Shown: in pieces, positions 40,205-49,719 of the stretch | How the letters are laid out: every line of letters starts with the position of its first letter | How positions within the stretch are numbered: the first letter of the stretch is position 1 | Assembly (NCBI RefSeq): GCF_902505095.1 | Contig: NZ_CABWIB010000001.1 | Coordinates: 1,006,688 to 1,070,687, forward strand | DNA: 64,000 nt | Direction: 5' to 3' | Source of the DNA: Oceanivirga miroungae | GTDB taxonomy: Bacteria; Fusobacteriota; Fusobacteriia; Fusobacteriales; Leptotrichiaceae | Notes under the pieces: generated by a model | Database searches by the model: none | Told to the model about the DNA's origin: nothing | Seen by the model: only the letters and a program-made list of their open reading frames with translations | Position numbers and translations under genes: made by a program

Positions 40205-40507
40205 TTAAAGATAAGTCGTCTGATTTTCAATCCACTTTTCTATTATTCTTATATCATTTATAAATATATGAATATTTTTAAATTGACCTAATTTTTTTAA
40301 TTTAATATCTGTATTATTTGCATAAACTACTAAATATGGCTTTAAAATGTCTTTTAATTCAATTTCTAAATTCTTTGAAAACATTACAATAATAAAGTCT
40401 GCTTTATCTATATCATCTACAATATCATAGTTTTTAGATAACTTTATTTTCAGCATCAAATAATATTTATAGTCTTTTTTATTATGGTAAATATATATTT
40501 TTATCAT
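40205..40507 (-). CDS. Hypothetical 100-aa protein
   Basis: Not recognised. 100 aa, no signal peptide or membrane segment; alternating strands and helices (IKIYIYHNKKDY, DKADFIIVMFSKN, YLVVYANNTDI, KNIHIFINDIRIIEKWI) suggest a small Rossmann-like or TIR-like alpha/beta fold. AAGGAG sits at good spacing before the ATG. It lies between the terminator of the DUF441 operon and the decayed small gene. Confidence 0.55.
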   Translation of the reverse strand: MIKIYIYHNKKDYKYYLMLKIKLSKNYDIVDDIDKADFIIVMFSKNLEIELKDILKPYLVVYANNTDIKLKKLGQFKNIHIFINDIRIIEKWIENQTTYL

Positions 40508-40518
40508 TTTTCTCCTTT

Positions 40519-40548
40519 AAAAAAAGTTATTAGATAAATTCTAATAAC
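40519..40548 (-). terminator. Terminator after the DUF441 gene
   Basis: Perfect 9-bp stem GTTATTAGA / TCTAATAAC with a 5-nt loop, then seven T on the minus strand. The DUF441 stop directly precedes it. Confidence 0.85.
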
Positions 40549-41007
40549 TTAGTTTGTAATATATTCTATTATCTTTAAAACAATATATGTAAGTCCGCTA
40601 GCAACAATTGGACCAACTGCAGATCCTCCTATAAATACAACTCCAGCTACTACACCTAATGATACAAATACAACTATTTGTGGTTCAATTTGCTGTAAGT
40701 GTATTCCCTTAGTAGCTACATAAGCTGCAAACATACCTACTAGTATTGCAATTATTCCTTCTTTACTTTTTAGTGTTAGTGGTATTTCTTTTAGTCCAAC
40801 TTCAGATGTTGCAATAGGTACTAAAATTGCAAGGGTTATTATAAAGATTCCTAACTTTAAGCCTTTTGATCTAATGCTTGGTAAAAATTCATTACTATTA
40901 GGTATAAGTTTTAATATTATTAAACTAATAGCTGCATACATTACTATCTTATTTTTACTAACAAAGCCAATTAAAGCTATTAGGAATAAAAATATGTAAC
41001 TTTCCAT
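40549..41007 (-). CDS. DUF441 family membrane protein
   Basis: 152 aa with four hydrophobic helices. The sequence matches the YeaL/DUF441 family: IRSKGLKLGIFIITLAILVPIAT near residues 46-68, KEGIIAILVGMFAAYVATKG near 83-102, and a C-terminal GGSAVGPIVASG. Function of the family is unknown. It begins one base after the aminotransferase stop, so the two are co-transcribed. Confidence 0.82.
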   Translation of the reverse strand: MESYIFLFLIALIGFVSKNKIVMYAAISLIILKLIPNSNEFLPSIRSKGLKLGIFIITLAILVPIATSEVGLKEIPLTLKSKEGIIAILVGMFAAYVATKGIHLQQIEPQIVVFVSLGVVAGVVFIGGSAVGPIVASGLTYIVLKIIEYITN

Positions 41008-41008
41008 T

Positions 41009-42139
41009 TTATTCCCCTAAATATTTAGCAATTCTTCTTATAGCTTCATCTAAAACTTCTTTATTGTGTGTTACTGATAATCTAACATGATTTTCTACAT
41101 TAAAACAAATTCCTGGAACAATTCCAACATGTGTATTTTCTAGTATCTCTTCACAAAAATCTACTGAGTTTTTACTAGATAACTTTTTATACGATGCAAA
41201 TAAGTAAAAAGCACCAGCAGGTTTTATTACATCAAAGCCAAGTTCTGTTAATTTTTCTGCCATATATTCTACTCTTTTTTTATTTTCACTAACAACATCA
41301 CTTCTATCTAAGCATTTATTCATAGCAACTATTGCTCCATATTGAGAAACTGTAGCTATACCTGTTGTTGTATATTGGCTAACTTTAACATAGTTCTTAA
41401 TATTTTCTTCACTACTTAACATATATCCAATTCTATAACCTGTCATTGAGTGAGATTTAGAAAATCCGCTAATAATTGTTATTCTATCTTTCATATCAGT
41501 ATATCTAGCAAATGAATTAAATTTTTCAAATGATAATTGAGCATATATTTCATCACATAAAAGTTGTATATTAGGATATCTTTTTAATAAATCTACTATT
41601 TTATCCATTTCATCTAATCCTAATACTAATCCTGTTGGATTATTTGGGTATGTTAGTATGATTGCACGAGTTTTATCAGTTATATGCTTTTCTATCATAT
41701 CAGATGTTACTCTAAAACCATTTGATTCTGTATCTATATATACAGGTTTCGCACCTTCCATTAGTATATTAGGTTCATATCCTGGATATGCTGGAAGTGG
41801 AATTATAACCTCATCACCATCAGTTAATACACTACGAGAAAAAACAGCTATACCCTCAGTTGCACCAACTGTAACTATACATTCTTTTTCATTATAGTTT
41901 GACATATATAGCTTGTTGTAATACATTGGAATTTCTTTTCTTAATTCTGGCATACCTCCTGTTGCAGTATATCCTAATTTTTGAGTTTTAATTCTATTTA
42001 TCATTTCATCTTTTATAACTTGCGGCACATCTTGACTAGGCTCACCTATTGTAAAATTAATTCCATCATCAAAACTTCTCATTTTTATTGCTATTTGTCT
42101 TATTTTAGAAACTTCTAATTTTTTAACTACTTCTCTCAT
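41009..42139 (-). CDS. PLP-dependent aminotransferase, class I/II
   Basis: 376 aa fold-type I enzyme. The PLP lysine is in ISGFSKSHSMTGYRIGY (near residue 236), with ILTYPNNPTG near 160-169, CDEIYAQL near 192 and the C-terminal Arg region NHVRLSVT. The IGEPSQDVP opening resembles PatA/AspC-type enzymes. The substrate (aspartate, aromatic or N-acetyl-diaminopimelate) cannot be told. The ATG has AGAGGA upstream. Confidence 0.85.
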   Translation of the reverse strand: MREVVKKLEVSKIRQIAIKMRSFDDGINFTIGEPSQDVPQVIKDEMINRIKTQKLGYTATGGMPELRKEIPMYYNKLYMSNYNEKECIVTVGATEGIAVFSRSVLTDGDEVIIPLPAYPGYEPNILMEGAKPVYIDTESNGFRVTSDMIEKHITDKTRAIILTYPNNPTGLVLGLDEMDKIVDLLKRYPNIQLLCDEIYAQLSFEKFNSFARYTDMKDRITIISGFSKSHSMTGYRIGYMLSSEENIKNYVKVSQYTTTGIATVSQYGAIVAMNKCLDRSDVVSENKKRVEYMAEKLTELGFDVIKPAGAFYLFASYKKLSSKNSVDFCEEILENTHVGIVPGICFNVENHVRLSVTHNKEVLDEAIRRIAKYLGE

Positions 42140-42242
42140 TGTTCCTCTTTTCTTATAAATAAATTAATTTAATAATACTTAACTAATTCTATCATTATTT
42201 TCATATTTTATCAATGAAATATTAACACTCCAGGTACTAAAA

Positions 42243-42270
42243 AAGAATGTCTTATTTATAAAACATTCTT
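42243..42270 (-). terminator. Terminator after the AAA-ATPase gene
   Basis: AAGAATGT (42243-42250) and ACATTCTT (42263-42270) pair; on the minus strand the hairpin is followed by TTTTTT. Confidence 0.75.
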
Positions 42271-42276
42271 AATTAC

Positions 42277-43974
42277 TTAATATATTACATCACTTACATC
42301 TTTTATACTAACATCATAACCATTAAATACAACTGTAAGGGCTATCATGTCTTTTTGCTGATTTTCATTAAAGTATGTTACATACTCTTTTCTTTTAATT
42401 TGTTCTAGTGCTTCTTTGTGTTTTTTCTCTATATCTTTTTCTGTTCTAGCTACTTTAAGTTCTAAAAGAACTGACCTCCTATTTTCTGATTTAAATGGAA
42501 TAAGCGCTATATCTAATCTTCCATTACTTACATTTTGTTCTGTTTTAACTGTATATACCCCTAATAGGTTTATTAAAACTGCCAAAGAATTTCTATATGT
42601 TTTTTCATCATTTTTAATATCATAATGATAAACATCTTTAAATAGTTTTTTTGTTTGCTTTTCCATATCTGGTATGTTTAAAGTAGAAAATGCTTTTTTT
42701 GTGTCAATATAGTTTTCATCGCTACCATCATTTAATATTCTAGTAGTTAATCTAATAATTTCATCTTGTACTTCAACATTTGGAATAACAACTGCTGCTT
42801 TATCATTTTCTTTTTTAGTTGCTGTTAAATAACCTGCATAAAGTAAGAAAGTATAAAAGGCTTCCTCTTTATTTAGTTTATCAATATTAAACTCTTTATC
42901 TATAGATATCTCTATTTCTTTTTTATCTATTAAACTTAAAAGTTCTTCTGATAATTGCTTTTTATCAAATCTTTTTTCTAATATATGTGTTAATAAATTT
43001 TGTGAGCCTGTTTCTACCCACTTAAAAGAGAGTGGTGTATTTTTATTAAGTTTTAATTCATCAAATGTTTTTGAAATAGAATCAGGATTATATAACTCTA
43101 ATCCTCCTATTTTATAGCCATCAAAGTAATTTTTAAGTCTTTCTCTTTCAGATTCTAAATCTAGTAACTTAATATATGGATCAATTTCATCTTGTGTAAA
43201 TCCAAAGTAGGAAGTAAATGGCATATTAGGTGAATCTAGTACATTTGAAATATATACATTATTCATTGCAGAAAATACTGAGTTTTTAGTAAGTTCTGTA
43301 ACTCCAGCTAATACTGCAAAATGTAAATTTCTATTCCCTTTTAATGCTCTACCAAAAAATGTTCTATAAAATGAAATAACTTTATCAATATCTTCATGAT
43401 TTAACATTTCTAAAACAAAGCTATCATATTCATCTATTAAAACAATAGGTTCTATTTTGTAGGTATAATAGTATAAGTCTATGAAATATGACAATAGATC
43501 TTGAACTATATTAGCTGTTGGTTCATCTTTGTATATATTTTCTTTAATCTCTAATAATTCTTTTTTTGTAATATCATCTATATTAGGATTTAAGATAAAT
43601 TTATCAATTTCATCATCAAAAGTATATATGATTGATTGCAATAATTCATTAAAATCAGTAACACCAGGATTTTTAAAATCCAAATATATGATAGGTCTTG
43701 TACCTAGGAATTTGATTTTATCAGTCTTAGCAATTTTTTTATCAGAAAAAAATTCACATGCCCTATCCTTAGACTCAATATTAAAAAAATAGTCTATAGT
43801 TTGAAGTGCAACACTTTTACCAAACCTTCTAGGTCTTGTGACTAGTACAACTTCTTTTTCTCTAATTCCATCTTTATCAATTAACTCATCAATTATCATT
43901 GTTTTATCTATATAGAAAGTGTCATTACCAATCTTTTGTATATGCATACCAGTTTTAAAATTTATATCTATCAC
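42277..43974 (-). CDS. AAA-ATPase-like / PD-(D/E)XK nuclease domain protein
   Basis: 565 aa. The N-terminal AAA-ATPase_like domain (PF09820 type) has FYIDKTMIIDELI, a Walker A variant RPRRFGKS near residue 50 and Walker B PIVLIDEYD near 170. The C-terminal PD-(D/E)XK domain (PF08011 type) has GRLDIALIPF and VLLELKVAR near 490-510. The family is abundant in anaerobes and its function is unknown. GTG at 43974 was chosen: GAGGAG precedes it by nine bases, and an upstream TTG (44016) has no ribosome site. Confidence 0.85.
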   Translation of the reverse strand: MIDINFKTGMHIQKIGNDTFYIDKTMIIDELIDKDGIREKEVVLVTRPRRFGKSVALQTIDYFFNIESKDRACEFFSDKKIAKTDKIKFLGTRPIIYLDFKNPGVTDFNELLQSIIYTFDDEIDKFILNPNIDDITKKELLEIKENIYKDEPTANIVQDLLSYFIDLYYYTYKIEPIVLIDEYDSFVLEMLNHEDIDKVISFYRTFFGRALKGNRNLHFAVLAGVTELTKNSVFSAMNNVYISNVLDSPNMPFTSYFGFTQDEIDPYIKLLDLESERERLKNYFDGYKIGGLELYNPDSISKTFDELKLNKNTPLSFKWVETGSQNLLTHILEKRFDKKQLSEELLSLIDKKEIEISIDKEFNIDKLNKEEAFYTFLLYAGYLTATKKENDKAAVVIPNVEVQDEIIRLTTRILNDGSDENYIDTKKAFSTLNIPDMEKQTKKLFKDVYHYDIKNDEKTYRNSLAVLINLLGVYTVKTEQNVSNGRLDIALIPFKSENRRSVLLELKVARTEKDIEKKHKEALEQIKRKEYVTYFNENQQKDMIALTVVFNGYDVSIKDVSDVIY

Positions 43975-44099
43975 TCTAACTAACTCCTCTCTACTATATT
44001 TTAATATATTATACAATAAAAAATTTTTTTTATCATTTTTTTATATACTACAAATAAAATATATGCTACTATACTATCAAATATTAATTAGGAGGTTTT

Positions 44100-45425
44100 A
44101 TGAACGAATTAAATTTATTTATTACAAATATTAGCGACTTTGTATGGAACTCTATTCTCATATTTTTGCTTATAGGGACTGGAATTTTTTATACTATTAA
44201 ATTAAAACTTGTACAAATAAAAAAATTCAAAGAAGGATTTTTAAGAGTTGTAAAAGGAGCTAATCTAAATGGAGAAAAGGTTGAAAAAGATGGTATGAGT
44301 TCATTTCAATCTCTTGCTACTGCAGTAGCAGCACAAGTTGGTACTGGAAATCTAGCAGGGGCAGCAACAGCTATTACAGCAGGTGGTCCTGGTGCTATAT
44401 TTTGGATGTGGCTAAGTGCATTTTTTGGAATGGCTACAGTTTATGCAGAAGCTGTACTTGGCCAGATATATAAAAAAAAGATTGATGGCGAACTTATAGG
44501 AGGCCCTGCATTTTATATAAGTGAAGGGTTGGGAAATAATAAGTTTAGTTCTATTTTAGCAGCAGCTTTTAGCGTTTTATGTATATTAGCATTATCTTTT
44601 ATGGGAAATGCTGTTCAATCTAATTCAATAGCTGCAGCTTTTAGTAATGAATTTCCAATATCACCTATTTTTGTTGGTATAATAATAGCTGTTATTTCAG
44701 GATTTATTTTCTTTGGTGGAACTAAAAGAATTGCATCATTTACTGAAAAAGTTGTTCCCATAATGGCAGGACTATATGTTATAACTTCTTTAATTATTAT
44801 ATTAGTGAATATAAGTCATGTACTCCCAGCTTTTAAAATGATTATCGTAGGAGCATTTAATCCATCAGCTGTTGTAGGGGGAGCTATGGGAATTACCATA
44901 AAACAAGCAGTTAGATATGGGGTTGCAAGAGGTTTATTTTCTAATGAGGCTGGTATGGGATCAACTCCACATGCTCATGCTGTAGCGAAAGTTAAAAATC
45001 CAAGTGATCAAGGGGCTGTTGCTATAATTACAGTTTTTATTGATACCTTTGTTGTATTAACTTGTACAGCGCTAGTAATTCTTATAAATGTAAACTTAAC
45101 TGAAAATAGTGCTTCTGGTATTGCTTTAACTCAATTAGCTTTTAAATCTACACTAGGTAGTTTCGGTGGATTATTTATTGCAATTTGTTTATTTTTCTTT
45201 GCACTATCTACAATAATTGGTTGGTATTATTTTGGATTATCAAATATTAAATACTTATTTGGGCATAAGGCAATAAATATATATACAATAATTGTTATTA
45301 TCTTTATTCTTTTAGGTTCTTATGCCAAAGTAGATCTTGTTTGGAACTTATCAGATTTATTTAATGGATTAATGGCATTCCCAAATTTAATAGCACTTTT
45401 AGTTTTATATAAGTTAGTAAAATAG
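44100..45425 (+). CDS. Alanine/glycine:cation symporter (AgcS family)
   Basis: 441 aa, about ten or eleven membrane helices; sodium-coupled uptake of small neutral amino acids. Family blocks: FQSLATAVAAQVGTGNLAGAA (starting near residue 63), PGAIFWMWLSAFFGMATVYAE near 97-117 and VARGLFSNEAGMGSTPHAHA near 277-296. A strong TTAGGAGG lies just ahead of the ATG. It is a single plus-strand gene with its own terminator, divergent from the AAA-ATPase gene. Confidence 0.94.
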   Translation: MNELNLFITNISDFVWNSILIFLLIGTGIFYTIKLKLVQIKKFKEGFLRVVKGANLNGEKVEKDGMSSFQSLATAVAAQVGTGNLAGAATAITAGGPGAIFWMWLSAFFGMATVYAEAVLGQIYKKKIDGELIGGPAFYISEGLGNNKFSSILAAAFSVLCILALSFMGNAVQSNSIAAAFSNEFPISPIFVGIIIAVISGFIFFGGTKRIASFTEKVVPIMAGLYVITSLIIILVNISHVLPAFKMIIVGAFNPSAVVGGAMGITIKQAVRYGVARGLFSNEAGMGSTPHAHAVAKVKNPSDQGAVAIITVFIDTFVVLTCTALVILINVNLTENSASGIALTQLAFKSTLGSFGGLFIAICLFFFALSTIIGWYYFGLSNIKYLFGHKAINIYTIIVIIFILLGSYAKVDLVWNLSDLFNGLMAFPNLIALLVLYKLVK

Positions 45426-45432
45426 TTAAAAA

Positions 45433-45460
45433 GGCAAGTTTTATCTTGCCCCTTTTTTTT
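45433..45460 (+). terminator. Terminator of the AgcS gene
   Basis: GGCAAG-TTTTAT-CTTGCC followed by CCTTTTTTTT, a few bases after the stop. Confidence 0.88.
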
Positions 45461-45467
45461 GAATTTT

Positions 45468-46646
45468 TTAATTAATCTTTTTTCTTAGTAAATTAATAAA
45501 TAGTATCTGAATTATAAATGCTACTAACGCTAATAATTGGTAAGAAACATTTAAACTAAATAGATCTCCTATTTTTCCTACTACAGGGAATACCACTATC
45601 ATAGCTAAGCTAAAAAACATACTTTGAAAAGATAATACAGTTGCTCTTTGCTTACTAGGAATTAATGAATTTAAGTAATTACTAGATACTACAAATATTG
45701 CACTCTCATTAATATTTACTATAATCATCCCTAAGATTGTTAGACTATTTATAGATATTAGAATAAATCCTATTACATATATAAATGGTAAAAATATCAG
45801 TAAATTTCTAATACCAAATGTTTTTTCTAATTTAGATGTAAGTAATACAAAGATACCTGTTAAAATACCTATAGCTGCTAGAACTATCCCTATTTCAAAG
45901 TTATTATACCCTTCAATTTTTAGTAAATTTTGACTATAGTAAAAGCTTGTTATTGCAAATGAGGCAACTAATTCTATACAAATTATTATTACACTAATTC
46001 TTGTATCATTTTTAACTACGCTAATACTATCTAAAAATTGCTTTTTAAATGTTTTATACACATTAATTTCTCTATCTACTTTACCTATGCTAGGTTCTGT
46101 AAACATCATACTTTGTAAAATAGAAATAACTGTTACTACTGCTGCAATTTGGTAGGTTAAAGTATATGAAATATTTGCTAAATACCCACCTAATAGTAGC
46201 GATACTGCTCTTGCTACTTGTAAAATCATTTCACTATTTGATTGAATTTTAATGTATTTATCCTCTTTTTTTAATTCTTTTAAACTATCATATACTAAAG
46301 CTTCCCCTGCACCTGATTCTAGATTATTACCTAATGCACTAAATACAAAACTTAAGGATATAATTTCTATATTATTACTAGATAACATTAAAAGTAAACT
46401 TACCAAATATAATACTCTACCTAGTGTTCTTGATGTTTTTCTGCCGTATATATCAGCAATAGCCCCTGTTGGAATTTCCATAGTAAATGACGTTATATGA
46501 TATATTGTTTCCATTATTCCTATTTGAAATAAAGAAAAACCTTTTGCTGCTAAATATAAAACCCAAACAGCGTGAGTTAAACTAAAATTTATTAAAAACC
46601 AGAAAATATAGTTTTTATAAATATTTTTATTTAATTTTTTTTCCAT
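45468..46646 (-). CDS. MFS transporter
   Basis: 392 aa, twelve hydrophobic helices. The MFS loop 2-3 signature is present as MEIPTGAIADIYGRKTSR near residues 56-73. Substrate not predictable; the family includes drug exporters. AAGGGG precedes the ATG. A truncated MFS-like fragment lies just upstream, so the locus may have held two related transporters. Confidence 0.85.
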   Translation of the reverse strand: MEKKLNKNIYKNYIFWFLINFSLTHAVWVLYLAAKGFSLFQIGIMETIYHITSFTMEIPTGAIADIYGRKTSRTLGRVLYLVSLLLMLSSNNIEIISLSFVFSALGNNLESGAGEALVYDSLKELKKEDKYIKIQSNSEMILQVARAVSLLLGGYLANISYTLTYQIAAVVTVISILQSMMFTEPSIGKVDREINVYKTFKKQFLDSISVVKNDTRISVIIICIELVASFAITSFYYSQNLLKIEGYNNFEIGIVLAAIGILTGIFVLLTSKLEKTFGIRNLLIFLPFIYVIGFILISINSLTILGMIIVNINESAIFVVSSNYLNSLIPSKQRATVLSFQSMFFSLAMIVVFPVVGKIGDLFSLNVSYQLLALVAFIIQILFINLLRKKIN

Positions 46647-46728
46647 TCTTTTTTCCCCTTATTATTCTATTGTTTTATATAAAATTTTAGTTTTGTTCTT
46701 TTTAATTCTTCACCATCTTCTTTTCTCC

Positions 46729-46968
46729 TTATCTATATTTTCTTATACTTGGCGAGATAATCGCAAACAAAGTAGTAAGTAAATATACTATTGTTACATA
46801 CTTATCTGCTATTATACTAGCTATAAAAAGGGAGGTAAAGTATATAAGTTTTAATAAAATATTTCTAAACGAAAATACTCTTGCCATTACATTTTTATAT
46901 GTTGATTTTTGAATTAAACTCTCTTTAATAACATTTCTAAGTTGAGCTAGTATACCTAAAAAAGTCAC
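46729..46968 (-). pseudogene. C-terminal fragment of an MFS transporter
   Basis: 79 codons: QLRNVIKESLIQKSTYKNV then VMARVFSFRNILLKLIYF and two hydrophobic helices ending SIRKYR. This looks like the last two or three helices of a macrolide/MefA-like MFS protein. The first codon is a GTG without a ribosome site and no N-terminal part exists upstream, where the lysozyme terminator sits. Best read as a remnant rather than a real small gene. Confidence 0.5.
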
Positions 46969-46987
46969 ATTATTTACTCTTTTTTTA

Positions 46988-47023
46988 TTTAAAAAATGAT
47001 GTGCTTTTTAATTCACACCATTT
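46988..47023 (-). terminator. Terminator after the GH25 lysozyme gene
   Basis: Minus strand AAATGGTGTG / CACATCATTT (10 bp, one G-U) followed by TTT; arms at 47014-47023 and 46994-47003. Confidence 0.78.
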
Positions 47024-47028
47024 TATTA

Positions 47029-47724
47029 TTATTTAATATAATATTCTAAATCATATCTTAACGCATTTTTATCTGTAAATCCTTTGATACCTGATACTCT
47101 ACCCCTATTTGAATATTGCCAGATAATCCATCTATTATCTTCTTCTATTTCAGGATAGTATTTAATATCTCTAATCCAAAGCTTATTTTCCTTCAATTCA
47201 TTTTTTATATATTTCTTATATGTGTAGTAATTAGTATAAATTATAACTTTTCTTTCATAAAATTTTTCTATATAGTAAATAAACTCTTTTACTTGCTTTA
47301 ACACACTATTTTTATCATCACTTTTTGATAATTCCACATCAATTATAGGGGCAAAAGTATTTTTAGTTTTACCTACATTTGATATATACCAAAGTGCTTG
47401 ATCTTTACCACTACTTTTAGTTGTAAAGTAGTGATATGATCCCACATAAAATCCATTCATTCTAGCTCTATTTATGTTATAGAAATAATCCTTATCTAAA
47501 AAGTTACTCCCTTCAGTTGCTTTTATTAAAATAAATTTATATTTTTTATTTACCTTATCCCAATTTATTCTATCTTGGTGATGAGATATATCAAGTCCTT
47601 TAATAGCATACTTTGATGCTAGTATATCATTATGATATATTATTCCTAAAATTTCTAAATTTAGAATAACTAATAAAATATTTATAACTATTATGAAAAT
47701 AATAGCAATCTTTAATTTCCTCAT
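47029..47724 (-). CDS. GH25-family lysozyme, membrane-anchored or exported
   Basis: 231 aa. An N-terminal hydrophobic segment (about residues 5-27) serves as signal peptide or anchor. The GH25 domain has [16 protein letters not shown] (near 44-59), [18 protein letters not shown] and the catalytic acid pair region APIIDVELS near 127-135, then IWQYSNRG near the end. It would cut muramic acid-GlcNAc bonds in peptidoglycan, in the periplasm. ATGA overlap with serS. Confidence 0.9.
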   Translation of the reverse strand: MRKLKIAIIFIIVINILLVILNLEILGIIYHNDILASKYAIKGLDISHHQDRINWDKVNKKYKFILIKATEGSNFLDKDYFYNINRARMNGFYVGSYHYFTTKSSGKDQALWYISNVGKTKNTFAPIIDVELSKSDDKNSVLKQVKEFIYYIEKFYERKVIIYTNYYTYKKYIKNELKENKLWIRDIKYYPEIEEDNRWIIWQYSNRGRVSGIKGFTDKNALRYDLEYYIK

Positions 47725-48995
47725 TTACTTATTACTTTTAATCCTCCCATATAAGGAACTAAAACATCTGGTATAGTAATACTTCCATCTTCATTTTGAT
47801 AATTTTCCATTATAGCAAGTAATGTTCTACCCACTGCAAGTCCTGATCCATTTAATGTATGAACAAAGTAGCTGTTATTATCTTCTTTACTTCTATATTT
47901 TATTCTTGCTCTTCTTGCTTGGAAATCTTCTGTATTTGAACAACTTGATATTTCTCTATATTTATTTTGGCTTGGCACCCAAACTTCTAAATCGTATGTT
48001 TTAGCAGCACTAAATCCTAAATCTCCACTACATAAAGCTATAACTCTATATGGTAATTTTAATTTTTGAAGTATAGATTCAGCTGATGCTACCATAGATT
48101 CTAATTCATCATATGAATTTGATGGATGTGCTAATTTTACCATTTCAACTTTATTAAATTGATGTTGACGAATAAGCCCTTTTAAATCTCTTCCACCAGA
48201 ACCAGCTTCTTTTCTAAAACAAGCTGTAAATCCAACAAATCTTTTTGGTAACTCATCTTCTTCTAATATTTCACCATTATATAGGTTAGTAATAGGTACT
48301 TCTGCTGTTGGAATTAAATACATTTCTTCATCTGATATTTTATACATATCTTCTTCAAATTTAGGTAATTGTCCTGTACCTATCATCATTTCTTTTTTAA
48401 CTAATTGTGGTGCTAATATTTCTGTAAATCCATTTTCTTCTGTATGAGTATCTAACATAAATGATATTAGTGCTCTTTCAAGTCTTGCAGCTTGCTTTTT
48501 ATATACAGTAAATCTAGAACCACCTAATTTAGATCCTCTTTCAAAGTCTAATATATCTAGGTCTATACCTAATTCATCATGTGCCTTTACTTCAAAATTA
48601 AATTTAGGTATTTCTCCCCATCTTCTTATTTCTACATTGTCATCTTCATCATTTCCAATTGGTGTAGTTTCAGATAATTTATTAGGTATTGTATATATTA
48701 ATTTTGAAAACTCTTCTTGTACTTCATTTAATTCATTATCTATTTCTTTTATCTTATCATTTACTTCTTGCATTCTAGATATTATATGACTAGCATCTTT
48801 TTTCTCTCTTTTATATTGACCTACTAATGCACTATTATCATTTCTTTCTTTTTTTAAAGCTTCAATTTCTACTAATAAATCTCTTCTTTTAACATCTAAC
48901 TCTAGTAATTTATCTAAATCAAAGTCGCTATGTCTAGCATTTAAATCTTTTCTAATTTTTTCTGAATTTTCTCTTATGTACTTTATATCTAACAT
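47721..48995 (-). CDS. serS: Serine--tRNA ligase
   Basis: 424 aa class IIa synthetase. The N-terminal long coiled-coil arm (about residues 27-105) is followed by the catalytic core: [10 protein letters not shown], motif 2 [22 protein letters not shown]-type block (near 253-274), and motif 3 [18 protein letters not shown] near the C-terminus. No T-box leader seen. Confidence 0.96.
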   Translation of the reverse strand: MLDIKYIRENSEKIRKDLNARHSDFDLDKLLELDVKRRDLLVEIEALKKERNDNSALVGQYKREKKDASHIISRMQEVNDKIKEIDNELNEVQEEFSKLIYTIPNKLSETTPIGNDEDDNVEIRRWGEIPKFNFEVKAHDELGIDLDILDFERGSKLGGSRFTVYKKQAARLERALISFMLDTHTEENGFTEILAPQLVKKEMMIGTGQLPKFEEDMYKISDEEMYLIPTAEVPITNLYNGEILEEDELPKRFVGFTACFRKEAGSGGRDLKGLIRQHQFNKVEMVKLAHPSNSYDELESMVASAESILQKLKLPYRVIALCSGDLGFSAAKTYDLEVWVPSQNKYREISSCSNTEDFQARRARIKYRSKEDNNSYFVHTLNGSGLAVGRTLLAIMENYQNEDGSITIPDVLVPYMGGLKVISK

Positions 48996-49007
48996 ATCCC
49001 AACACTC

Positions 49008-49652
49008 CTATTTCATTTTATTTAAACATATATATATATATTCTTTTACTTCTGTCATTTTTTTATTTGCTTTTAAATCTAATTTCTGTAGATTATATTT
49101 TTCAACTCTAGAATTTTGTTTTTCATATATTAACTTATATAAATTTGTTACATTACTTTCAAAAAATTCTAAACTTTTCTTGTCATTAAAATCTATATAA
49201 CTATTTGTAGATTTAATAAAATACACTATTAAGTTTTTTAAAATATATGGATTATATCCATATTTAATATCCATAAGTTCAAATAAATACGTTTTTATCA
49301 GTTTATTTTCATCACTACTAATTAAAGATAACTTATATAGTATATCAAAAAGATTTTTTTTATCTCTTAAATACATCTCATTTGCTAATTCCAATGTATG
49401 ATATTTATCTTTATTTACAAGTGATCTAAATAGTCTATCCTCTATCACATCTTTATCTAAGTGTGATATTCTTTTTATTTTTTTATCTTTTTCTATAAAA
49501 ACATCTTTTAATTCTTTTTCTAATAAATCAGTATTATCAAAGTAAATCATTTCATATACAAAACTTGGCTCTATATACATTACACTTAAATCTTTTTTTA
49601 CTTTATAATATGTTGCTTTATTATTTCTTAACTTAAACTTTTCAATATCCAT
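49008..49652 (-). CDS. Hypothetical 214-aa protein
   Basis: Not recognised. Soluble, rich in Lys, Asp and Glu, predominantly helical; it begins MDIEKFKLRNNKATYYKV and has no signal peptide, membrane helix or known motif that I can see. AGGTAAGAT stands ahead of the ATG. It lies 12 bp upstream of serS on the same strand, so it is probably co-transcribed with it. Confidence 0.6.
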   Translation of the reverse strand: MDIEKFKLRNNKATYYKVKKDLSVMYIEPSFVYEMIYFDNTDLLEKELKDVFIEKDKKIKRISHLDKDVIEDRLFRSLVNKDKYHTLELANEMYLRDKKNLFDILYKLSLISSDENKLIKTYLFELMDIKYGYNPYILKNLIVYFIKSTNSYIDFNDKKSLEFFESNVTNLYKLIYEKQNSRVEKYNLQKLDLKANKKMTEVKEYIYICLNKMK

Positions 49653-49719
49653 ATCTTACCTATCTTTTCTAATATTTAGTATATTATAGTATGAATCATA
49701 TTTTATTTCTAGCATTTTT

